The notes under the pieces were generated by a model that saw only the letters and a list, made by a program, of their open reading frames with translations, did no database searches and was not told the origin of the DNA. 5,410 nucleotides of DNA from Nocardia sp. Lineage in GTDB: Bacteria > Actinomycetota > Actinomycetes > Mycobacteriales > Mycobacteriaceae. Made by a program: the position numbers and the translations under genes. Positions within the stretch are counted from its first letter, which is position 1. Every line of letters starts with the position of its first letter. Positions 1 through 5,379 of this stretch are shown here, one piece after another. The DNA is taken from the NCBI GenBank assembly GCA_013361595.1, contig JABFXT010000429.1, forward strand, positions 1 through 5,410. Direction: 5' to 3'.

Positions 1-10
1 CCCCCTTCCC

Positions 11-74
11 GGCCGGGTGATTCGCATTTCTCGGCCGGGCGAATCGGATGGAACTGGCCCCGAACCGGTGATTC
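11..74. repeat. Short repeated operator-like motifs upstream of the promoter
   Basis: GGCCGGG occurs at 11-17 and 33-39, exactly 22 bases (about two helical turns) apart. GATTCG (19-24) and CGAATC (40-45) form a perfect 6-base inverted repeat. A third related copy, CCGGTGATTC, lies at 65-74 and overlaps the candidate -35 box. The spacing would suit a dimeric regulator, but no named operator is recognised and such short GC-rich matches can arise by chance. Confidence 0.35.
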
Positions 75-94
75 AACCGCCGTTCGACGGGTAT
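67..94 (+). promoter_or_regulatory. Candidate SigF/SigB-type promoter for the usfY-like gene
   Basis: A GGGTAT hexamer at 89-94 matches the -10 element known for actinobacterial general-stress sigma factors (SigF in mycobacteria, SigB in streptomycetes). Seventeen bases upstream lies GGTGA (67-71), a partial match to the GGTTT-like -35 box. Transcription would start near 101-103, leaving a leader of about 30 bases before the UsfY-like gene. That a sigF-associated gene lies downstream makes the match more credible. It is inferred from motif and position only. Confidence 0.5.
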
Positions 95-134
95 TCGCGC
101 CAACGTCCCTGGTCGCAGGCTCGACAGGAAGGAC

Positions 135-464
135 ATGACCATGGTCGCCGGACACAACGACCCCAATAAGAGTCAACCCGCGAGTGAGCATCGTTTCCCC
201 GACGACGCACGGACGACCCGTTCGCACGCCGGAGAAACCATCGAAGATCGCCGTAACTGGCCGGGCATCATCCTCGGCGCCGTCGGCATCGTTCTGGTGG
301 CGCTGACCCTCACCGCCGCCGGTTACGGTTTCGCCGGCTGGGCGGTCATCGCCGGAATCATCGGTGTGATCTGCTTGATCGCCGGCGGGCTGATCGTGGT
401 CGCCGAACACCGGCGGATCAAGATCAAAGAAGGCGCTACCCTGCGTGAGCCACGTGGCCACTGA
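135..464 (+). CDS. usfY: UsfY-like small two-helix membrane protein
   Basis: The 109-residue product has a hydrophilic N-terminus, then two hydrophobic segments at about residues 43-63 and 68-90, and a short basic tail (EHRRIKIKEG), so a cytoplasmic-membrane hairpin with both ends inside is likely. The motif around residues 23-35 (DDARTTRSHAGET), a WPG before helix 1 and EHRR after helix 2 match my recollection of mycobacterial UsfY, which is encoded next to rsbW-sigF; its function is unknown. AGGAAGG at 126-132 sits 2 bases from the ATG at 135 but 8 bases from the ATG at 141, so the real start may be 141 (107 residues). A GGGTAT promoter-like box lies upstream. No rsbW or sigF gene follows; a decarboxylase gene comes next instead. 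The two-helix topology is firm; the family name is moderately sure. Confidence 0.72.
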   Translation: MTMVAGHNDPNKSQPASEHRFPDDARTTRSHAGETIEDRRNWPGIILGAVGIVLVALTLTAAGYGFAGWAVIAGIIGVICLIAGGLIVVAEHRRIKIKEGATLREPRGH

Positions 465-471
465 GCGCCGC

Positions 472-1932
472 ATGGACCACTCACGTGCGCCGTTGCTCGA
501 CGCACTCGGCGAATACCAGCGGCTGGGCCGGTACGGTTTCACACCGCCCGGCCATCGCCAGAGCCGCGGAGTGGACGAACGGGTGGCAGCGATCATCGGC
601 GCGGACGCGTTTCGCGCCGATGTGCTGGCCGCGCCGGGCCTCGACGACCGCTTGTCCCGCGGCGGCTATCTGTCCCACGCCGAGAACCTGATGGCCGATG
701 CCGTGGGCGCGGATCAGACCTTCTTCGCCACCTGTGGCAGCTCGCTCTCGGTGAAGGCGGCCATGATGGCCGTCGCGGGCGGTGACGAGAACGGCTTGCT
801 GGTGGCCCGCGACAGCCACAAATCGATCGTGGCCGGGCTGATCTTCTCGGGCGTGCTGCCGCGCTGGATCACCCCGCGCTGGGATGCCGAACGCCATCTG
901 TCGCATCCGCCGTCACCGGAGCAGGTCCGCCAGGCGTGGGAGAAATACCCCGAGGCGGCGGGCGCGCTGATCGTCAGTCCCAGTCCGTACGGGACCTGCG
1001 CCGATATCGCGGGGATCGCCCGGGTGTGCCATGAGAGCGGCAAACCGCTCATCGTGGACGAGGCCTGGGGTGCTCATCTGCCCTTCCATCCGGGCCTGCC
1101 GACCTGGGCGATGGATGTGGGCGCCGATATCTGTGTGGTGAGTGTGCACAAGATGGGCGCCGGGTTCGAACAGAGCTCGGTCTTCCACGTTCAGGGCGAC
1201 CTGGTGGATCCGGTCCGCCTCCGTCACTGCGTCGACCTGCTCATGACCACGAGCCCGAATGTGCTGATCTACTCGGCCCTGGACGGATGGCGCCGCCAGA
1301 TGGTCGAGCGCGGACACGACCTGCTCGATGCCGCGCTGCGTACCGCGCGCCGCACCCGCACCGAGCTGAGCACTATCCCCGGCATCCAGGTCATGGAGGA
1401 CGAACTGCTCGGTGCGGAGGCCTCCCACGATCTGGACCGGCTCCAGGTGCTGCTGGACGTCTCCGGGACCGGCGCCACCGGATACGACGCCGAGGACTGG
1501 CTGCGCCGGGAACGGTTGATCGATATGGGTCTCAGCGATCACCGGCGGACCCTCGCGACCATGTCCTACGCCGACGACGACACAACGGCCGACATGCTCA
1601 TCGAGGCGGTCGGCGATTGGCGGGCTCAGCTGACCGACGCTGATTCCCCGAACGGGATCTACCTACCCGCACCACACGAACTGCAGCTGGATACCGCGAT
1701 ATCGCCCCGCGACGCGTTCTTCGGCACCACCGAGATGGTGCCCGTGGCGGAGGCGGCGGGCCGGGTCGCGGCCGAACAGCTCACGCCCTATCCACCCGGT
1801 ATTTCGGTGGTCGTGCCAGGAGAACGCCTCGACCAGGGGGTGCTGGACTATCTGCGCACCGGCCATGAGATCGGGCTGAATATCCCCGATGCCACGGACC
1901 CCGAACTGAAAGCGGTCCGCGTCGTGGCGTGA
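472..1932 (+). CDS. PLP-dependent Orn/Lys/Arg-type decarboxylase, short form
   Basis: A 486-residue fold-type I PLP enzyme of the Orn/Lys/Arg decarboxylase major-domain family, expected to make a polyamine or diamine by decarboxylating a basic amino acid in the cytosol. Visible landmarks: TCGSS phosphate-binding loop (residues 87-91), RDSHKS with ring-stacking His116, DEAWGAH with Asp196 for the pyridine nitrogen, and the PLP lysine Lys227 in SVHKMGAG. The C-terminal decarboxylase domain begins near SPRDAFFGTTE and includes TPYPPGI. Length and the N-terminus (MDHSRAPLLDAL) fit the short Bacillus SpeA type, which lacks the N-terminal wing domain of enterobacterial enzymes. ATG 472 is chosen because it aligns with that family start. 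A GTG at 445 has AAGAAGG 11 bases upstream, would add nine residues and would overlap usfY by 20 bases. With ATG 472 the gene starts 7 bases after the usfY stop, suggesting coupled translation. The substrate cannot be told from sequence. Confidence 0.93.
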   Translation: MDHSRAPLLDALGEYQRLGRYGFTPPGHRQSRGVDERVAAIIGADAFRADVLAAPGLDDRLSRGGYLSHAENLMADAVGADQTFFATCGSSLSVKAAMMAVAGGDENGLLVARDSHKSIVAGLIFSGVLPRWITPRWDAERHLSHPPSPEQVRQAWEKYPEAAGALIVSPSPYGTCADIAGIARVCHESGKPLIVDEAWGAHLPFHPGLPTWAMDVGADICVVSVHKMGAGFEQSSVFHVQGDLVDPVRLRHCVDLLMTTSPNVLIYSALDGWRRQMVERGHDLLDAALRTARRTRTELSTIPGIQVMEDELLGAEASHDLDRLQVLLDVSGTGATGYDAEDWLRRERLIDMGLSDHRRTLATMSYADDDTTADMLIEAVGDWRAQLTDADSPNGIYLPAPHELQLDTAISPRDAFFGTTEMVPVAEAAGRVAAEQLTPYPPGISVVVPGERLDQGVLDYLRTGHEIGLNIPDATDPELKAVRVVA

Positions 1933-1978
1933 CCGTCCCGATTTCGCAATGCGGTGGTTGAATTCGCCGGGGCAGGGT

Positions 1979-2125
1979 ATGCGCGCAGGCATGGAACTAC
2001 TCGTAATCCTCGCGATCGCGATACTGGTCGCCGTGGTGGTCGGGTCCCGGTGGTTGAAGGGGCGGGAGCCGAGCACCCGCGACGCCCCGGACAACGAAGG
2101 CAACCCCCACCGCGACCACGAGTGA
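1979..2125 (+). CDS. Small single-pass membrane protein, 48 residues
   Basis: An ORF begins at ATG 1979, 46 bases after the decarboxylase stop, and ends at TGA 2123-2125. Its N-terminal part is one unbroken hydrophobic helix (MELLVILAIAILVAVVVGS), followed by a basic turn (RWLKGRE) and a polar, acidic/His-rich tail ending NPHRDHE. This is the pattern of a real small membrane protein with its tail in the cytoplasm. GGGG at 1969-1972 lies 6 bases before the ATG. An in-frame ATG at 1991 would give 44 residues but has no well-spaced ribosome site; an in-frame ATG at 1949 would give 58. It could be the last gene of the usfY-decarboxylase cluster. No family is recognised and no function is claimed. 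Confidence 0.6.
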   Translation: MRAGMELLVILAIAILVAVVVGSRWLKGREPSTRDAPDNEGNPHRDHE

Positions 2126-2130
2126 CCGCG

Positions 2131-2193
2131 CGACTCGGTGCTCGCGTCACGATACGCCCGGTATCAGAACTCGGCGCACCGCTGATCGAGTCG
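2131..2193 (+). terminator. Imperfect hairpin region after the usfY-decarboxylase cluster
   Basis: CGACTCG (2131-2137) pairs with CGAGTCG (2187-2193); just inside, CGGTGC (2136-2141) can pair with GCACCG (2176-2181) with a bulge; at the centre GATAC (2151-2155) pairs with GTATC (2161-2165) around GCCCG. It starts 5 bases after the small ORF's stop, where a terminator would be expected. There is no T-run, as is common in actinobacteria. The fold is judged by eye. Confidence 0.35.
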
Positions 2194-2246
2194 TGACCGG
2201 CCGTCAGGTTGTACGGGGGCGTCCTCGAAGCGGGCTCCGGACTCGG

Positions 2247-2286
2247 CGAGCCGGGCAGTCGCGCGCCGATTCTCCCGAGCCGGGCA
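2247..2286. repeat. Direct repeat CGAGCCGGGCA, two copies
   Basis: The 11-base sequence CGAGCCGGGCA occurs at 2247-2257 and 2276-2286, with starts 29 bases apart. Each copy forms one arm of a small hairpin: GGCTC/GAGCC at 2233-2252 and CCGGGC/GCCCGG at 2280-2295. Nothing else is recognised in the gene-free stretch 2126-2340. Confidence 0.5.
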
Positions 2287-2295
2287 CAAGCCCGG
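2280..2295 (-). terminator. Compact hairpin, possible terminator of the minus-strand gene
   Basis: CCGGGC (2280-2285) and GCCCGG (2290-2295) form a perfect 6-base stem around a four-base loop, about 45 bases beyond the stop of the minus-strand gene ending at 2341. There is no adjoining T-run on either strand, so a terminator role is only suggested by position and stem strength. Confidence 0.35.
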
Positions 2296-2340
2296 ACAGC
2301 TCGACGACTGCCGCGTGACGCTGAGGGCGGATGCGTGCTC

Positions 2341-3077
2341 TCATATCTCCATCGTCGTCGGCCCCTGCGGGCGGCGCTGCCGGCCGGGCATGGGAACGGG
2401 GCGAGGCGGCATTACCTCCTCGGGAACAACCGGGAAGACCGGGAGCAACGGATTCGATACTTCGAGGCCCAGATCTTCCTGTGCACGGTTGAGGATAGCG
2501 CTGGCCTGCTCGAGCGTTCGCTCGACGGTGAGGACGACCTGGTATTCGACATATGACGCGAGGCCGTCATCGGCAGCGGAGGGTTCGGTGTAGGAGGCGG
2601 GCACAGTCCGAACGAGGTCGGTCGCGTCCAACACCTCCCGCAATCGATCGACAAGGCCCTTGACTCGTTGCAGGGCCGTTGCCCCTACAGTGGCGGTTCG
2701 TTGCGTGATGGTGAGGGCGGTGCCGTCGGCGCCATCCCATCCCGTTGAATGACGCTGCAGGATGTTGTGAAAGGTCGAATAAGATTCGGCCGCGAATCCG
2801 GCCAACCCGGTGGTCACGTCGGCACTCGGCACGGCGGATTCGCGGGTGGCATTACGGGTGAGGGGACCGCATAGTCCGGGGTACCCAGCGTATCGGCCAT
2901 ATCCTGGAAGACGGATCGGGCCCGGACTACATAGGCGGCCAGGGCCTTCGACGCCTGCGAGGGAGGGTCGAGTTCGACCTGCCAGCCTGTGGGTTTCGAA
3001 GACGGTGGAGTGGGTGAAGGTCCCGGGGACGGCGACGGCGTAGGACTATTCGCTCCTTCCGCCGAGTTGATCTCCAA
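2341..3077 (-). CDS. Unrecognised helical proline-rich protein, apparently frameshifted
   Basis: Two overlapping minus-strand frames appear to be one gene. The first runs from TTG 3077 to TGA 2814 (87 codons), with AAAGG (from 3089 to 3085) 7 bases before the start. It reads as a Pro/Ser-rich linker (residues 10-30), then an amphipathic helix (about 37-66). Past a CCCC run (2865-2862) it turns into an unlikely PVMPPANPPCR tail. The second frame, formally startable at GTG 2832 but with no ribosome site, already reads naturally upstream of that GTG (LTRNATRESA). Stepping back one base at the run joins them into 245 residues: helix, second helical block with a WDG turn near residue 114, third helix (about 172-203) and a Pro-rich basic tail. 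No signal peptide or lipobox is seen at this start, though a Pro/Ser linker at the very N-terminus hints at a lost one. No family is recognised. It may be a pseudogene, a sequencing error, two separate genes or a programmed shift. Confidence 0.55.
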
Positions 3078-3139
3078 CGGGCCGCCTTTGCCGACAGTCG
3101 AGGGTTGATTGTGTAGTCTCCCACCCGAACTGGTGGCCG

Positions 3140-3247
3140 TTACTTCCCATCGATGGCAGCCCCGTTGGAGTCAGGGAGAGAGTGCCGCTGTGCAAGAGGA
3201 TCGTGCCGCGCCGCGACGACCAGGGTCGGGACCGTGATGTGGGAGTG
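3140..3247 (-). pseudogene. Possible alpha/beta-hydrolase remnant
   Basis: Reading leftward from 3247, one frame gives ITVPTLVVAARHDPL (codons within 3238-3194). This closely matches the strand carrying the catalytic Asp in alpha/beta hydrolases (typically I-x-VPTLVV-x-G-x-x-D), with the Asp codon at 3202-3200. The frame continues through about 17 more codons to TAA at 3142-3140. A TGA (3250-3248) immediately precedes it and no nucleophile-elbow GxSxG segment is found upstream, where the MerR remnant lies instead. The match is only about 15 residues, so chance is possible. Confidence 0.33.
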
Positions 3248-3275
3248 TCAGAGTCGAGGCCGGAAGCGGAATCAC

Positions 3276-3474
3276 ATGCGGATCGGCGAAACTGTCACAG
3301 CGCACCAGCGTGAGCCGTCGCCTGCTCCGCAATTACGAGGAACAGGGACTTCCCACCGCGCATCGCTCCGGCGGCGGCTTCCGTGAATACGATCCGGACG
3401 CGCCGGCGGTCGTCCGGCACATTCGCGCTCTGCTCGCCGCATATCTGGCCGCCACCGAAGTCGGGGGCCGGTGA
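3276..3474 (+). pseudogene. MerR-family regulator, frameshifted and truncated
   Basis: ATG 3276, 9 bases after GGAAG (3262-3266), begins MRIGETVTA. The next codons in frame make no sense, but dropping one base (C3303 or a neighbour) gives TSVSRRLLRNYEEQGL and onward to FREYDPDAP, VVRHIRALLAA and TGA 3472-3474. The rejoined 65 residues align position for position with the start of MerR proteins (MRIGEL-x4-GVS-x3-LRYYEEQGLL), covering the winged helix-turn-helix with RSGGGFREY as the wing. Intact MerR proteins usually have about 120-140 residues; the dimerisation helix and effector domain are missing. Two consensus positions differ (Asn for Tyr before YEEQGL, Pro after QGL). A GTG at 3310 could start a 54-residue fragment, but it would lack the first helix. 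It is probably non-functional; it once may have controlled a neighbouring gene. Confidence 0.82.
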
Positions 3475-3557
3475 GGGCTCACCGCGACCGGGCGCAGCGG
3501 CTGCCGTGGCGCAGTAACGCAGCCAGTCTGCCGGTCGCCTGGCGCCGCGGAGCCCTC
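3473..3557 (+). repeat. Three nested perfect inverted repeats (long hairpin)
   Basis: Three concentric perfect inverted repeats are seen: GAGGGCTC (3473-3480) with GAGCCCTC (3550-3557); GCGACCGG (3484-3491) with CCGGTCGC (3531-3538); GGCTGC (3499-3504) with GCAGCC (3519-3524), around a 14-base loop. That is 22 base pairs in one 85-base stem with small internal loops, and it starts inside the MerR stop codon. There is no following T-run. It could be a strong terminator insulating the resistance gene, a structured leader or small RNA, or the end structure of a small non-coding element. The pairing is certain; the role is not known. Confidence 0.7.
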
Positions 3558-3625
3558 GCTCGTTCGACCTACACTCGATGACCAGAATTCGCGATGGGCC
3601 AGGGGTTTTCGTGCATCCGTCGAGC

Positions 3626-3631
3626 TAGATT
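3626..3631 (+). promoter_or_regulatory. Weak -10-like hexamer before the APH(3'') gene
   Basis: TAGATT fits the actinobacterial TANNNT -10 pattern and would start transcription near 3638, about 43 bases before the kinase ATG. No good -35 box is seen (GGGTTT at 3603-3608 with a 17-base spacer is the best). Another candidate -10, TACACT, lies at 3570-3575, also without a -35. Either is weak. Confidence 0.22.
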
Positions 3632-3680
3632 CTTTCCATCATGCGTCAGGCCTACCGGGCCGGTCACCGAAGGGCGAAAA

Positions 3681-4499
3681 ATGAGTGATGGTTACGACCC
3701 GCGAACAATACTGGCGGAGGCGGGATACAGCATCGAAGACTGGTCACCTGTCACCAGCGGCGAGTCGGGCGCCGCAGTCTTTCGCGACGAGGACGCCACC
3801 CGCTACGCCAAATGTGTTCCGGCCGCGGAGGCCTCCGCACTGAAGTCAGAACACGACAGGGTGCAGTGGCTGGCCGAGCAGCGTGTGCCGGGCCCACGCG
3901 TGCTCGACTGGCATTCCGGCAAGGCCGGAGCACTGCTGATGACCAGCGCCGTCCCCGGCGTTCCCGCGGAACAACTATCGGCTGCAGACCTCCGCGCAGC
4001 CTGGGAACATATCGCCGGCGCGGTGCGTGGGCTGCACGAACTACCAGCGCACCGCTGCCCGTTCGACCGCGGTCTGGACACGATGGTCGCGCTGGCGCGT
4101 GATGTCGTCGCCCGCGATGCCGTGAACCCGGAGTTCCTTCCCGTCGAGCAGCAGGACATGCGACCCGAGGAGTTGCTGGCCCGCCTCGAACCCGAGATCG
4201 CGCGGATGCGGGCCCACGAGGCTGTGGACACGGTCGTCTGTCACGGCGACCTGTGCCTGCCCAACATCATCGTGGACCCGGAAACGCTGACGGTGGCCGG
4301 ATTCATCGACCTGGGCCGGCTCGGGTCTGCCGATCGGTACGCCGACTTGGCGCTGCTGCTTGCCAACGCACGCGAAACCTGGGCGAACGAGGAGCAGGCG
4401 CTGGCCGCGGACGCACTGTTCGCGGCCGGCTACGGCCTCGTCCTGGACCGCGACCGCTTGAACTTCTACCTGCACCTCGACCCCCTCACCTGGGGATGA
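3681..4499 (+). CDS. aph(3''): Aminoglycoside 3''-phosphotransferase, APH(3'') type
   Basis: A 272-residue cytosolic kinase expected to use ATP to phosphorylate the 3''-hydroxyl of streptomycin, causing resistance. It follows the APH(3'')-I family (StrA/APH(3'')-Ib and streptomycete and mycobacterial relatives) along its length: SGESGAAVF nucleotide loop (residues 26-34), Lys44 in YAKC for ATP phosphates, VPGPRVLDW, PGVPAEQLS, CPFDRGL, the family-specific VNPEFLP, the catalytic loop HGDLCLPN (188-195; Asp190 base, Asn195 metal), IDLGRLGSADRYADLA (metal Asp210) and the LDPLTWG C-terminus. All key residues are present, so it looks active. ATG 3681 is chosen because GAAGGG (3669-3674) lies 6 bases upstream and the length fits; the frame is open back to 3594 but those codons have no family likeness. 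It stands alone, downstream of the nested hairpin and convergent with the second kinase. The true substrate in this host is inferred from the family. Confidence 0.93.
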   Translation: MSDGYDPRTILAEAGYSIEDWSPVTSGESGAAVFRDEDATRYAKCVPAAEASALKSEHDRVQWLAEQRVPGPRVLDWHSGKAGALLMTSAVPGVPAEQLSAADLRAAWEHIAGAVRGLHELPAHRCPFDRGLDTMVALARDVVARDAVNPEFLPVEQQDMRPEELLARLEPEIARMRAHEAVDTVVCHGDLCLPNIIVDPETLTVAGFIDLGRLGSADRYADLALLLANARETWANEEQALAADALFAAGYGLVLDRDRLNFYLHLDPLTWG

Positions 4500-4505
4500 G
4501 GAAGA

Positions 4506-4550
4506 GCCGGACCGGCCCATGAGGGTGGCGACTGCGCCGATCTCAGCGCA
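4506..4550. terminator. Short hairpins between the convergent kinase genes
   Basis: The 58-base gap between the two stop codons holds GCCGG-A-CCGGC (4506-4516) and TGCGC/GCGCA (4533-4537 and 4546-4550) with an 8-base loop. Both read the same on either strand, so they could end transcription from both sides. Stems are short and lack T-runs, making this a positional guess. Confidence 0.3.
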
Positions 4551-4557
4551 CGACCGT

Positions 4558-5379
4558 TCAGGCCGAATCCCACAGCAGGCGGTAGTAGTCGATGCGCTCG
4601 GGGTCCGGTGCGATCCCGTACGCCTCATAGAGGATCCCGTCGTACCCCGGGCCGTAATTCCACTCCGTGCTCCAGGCCGCAACCGCGAGGTCGGCCCACC
4701 GGTCGCCCACCCCCAGCGAGCCCAGGTCCACATGCGCGGCGAACCCGCCGTCATCATGCACCAGCGTGTTCGGAACGCACGCATCACCGTGACAGACCAC
4801 GAGCCGGTCGATGGCAGGCGGGTCGCCGATGCGTGCCCGGGCCTCCACTACATCCAGATGCCGATACTCGGGCGACCACTCGGCCGGTCCCTTCCCCTCG
4901 GCGATACGCTCGTCGGCGCGCGCGAGTCGTGTTTCGACACTCCATTCGAAGGGGCATCGATCGACAGGCAGGCGGTCGTGCAGTCGGCGCAACCCGGCGC
5001 CGATCGCCGCCGCCGCTGTCGCCGGTTCCGCGATCCACCGCGGATCCACCGCGGAGCGTCCGGGCACTTCCGCCGTAACCAACCACGCCCCCTCGCCATC
5101 GGCCCCGTGCTCGAGAACCCGGGGGACGGTCACCCACTGCTGTGCCCAGGCCAGCCGCTCCGCCTCGCCGCGCAGATCGATCTCCGGTGTGCCCGCGGCG
5201 ATCCACTTGGCATACCTGACTGCCTCGCCCTCGAGCCGAAATGTCAGACCCCCGAGCTCGTTACGCCACACCGGGGTTATCGTGTCGGCACCCGCGAGCG
5301 CCTCGACCACCTCGGGTACATCCACGGGACCGGTCGGAATCTCAGCGATAACAGGACGGCTCATCCGATGATCGTTCAT
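4558..5379 (-). CDS. APH(3')-like aminoglycoside/antibiotic kinase
   Basis: A 273-residue phosphotransferase-fold kinase of the APH family. Numbered from ATG 5379: ELGGLTFRL nucleotide-loop region (about 41-49), Lys58 in RYAKW, VPRVLEHG, AEVPGRSA, CPFEWSVETRL, the catalytic loop HGDACVPN (197-204; Asp199 base, Asn204 metal), HVDLGSLGVGDRWADLA with metal Asp218, and a C-terminus DYYRLLWDS. The last two parts resemble APH(3') kinases, whose proteins end in a YRLLDE-like helix. Actinobacteria carry many such homologues, including I believe mycobacterial Rv3817, not all proven to confer resistance. The catalytic residues are intact. Start choices are TTG 5400, ATG 5379 and ATG 5364; ATG 5379 has GTGGA 5 bases upstream, while the sequence looks family-like from 5364. 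Its promoter probably lies beyond the window. Kanamycin-type substrates are possible but unproven. Confidence 0.88.
   Translation of the reverse strand: MNDHRMSRPVIAEIPTGPVDVPEVVEALAGADTITPVWRNELGGLTFRLEGEAVRYAKWIAAGTPEIDLRGEAERLAWAQQWVTVPRVLEHGADGEGAWLVTAEVPGRSAVDPRWIAEPATAAAAIGAGLRRLHDRLPVDRCPFEWSVETRLARADERIAEGKGPAEWSPEYRHLDVVEARARIGDPPAIDRLVVCHGDACVPNTLVHDDGGFAAHVDLGSLGVGDRWADLAVAAWSTEWNYGPGYDGILYEAYGIAPDPERIDYYRLLWDSA

Noticed and set aside
2209..2556. Plus-strand open frame opposite the helical protein
   Set aside because: No ribosome site, Arg-rich start, and it covers a hairpin region plus the antisense of the more protein-like minus-strand frame.
2859..2870. Programmed -1 frameshift site
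   Set aside because: CCCC permits slippage, but there is no canonical X-XXY-YYZ heptamer and no evident pseudoknot; a lost base is simpler. It is kept only as an alternative.
3153..3386. Plus-strand 77-codon open frame across the MerR start
   Set aside because: Only its MRIGETVTA segment is meaningful, and that belongs to the MerR remnant; the rest is out of frame.
3594..3680. N-terminal extension of the APH(3'') frame
   Set aside because: The frame is open, but the well-spaced GAAGGG before ATG 3681 and the usual family length of about 270 residues favour the later start.
3473..3680. Aminoglycoside-sensing leader RNA or riboswitch for the APH(3'') gene
   Set aside because: The nested hairpin is real, but it ends over 120 bases before the start codon and nothing shows a ligand pocket, a leader peptide or alternative pairing with the ribosome site.
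4041..4787. Minus-strand open frame of about 250 codons spanning both kinase genes
   Set aside because: It runs antisense to the APH(3'') gene and out of frame through the other kinase; low-complexity composition and no motifs.
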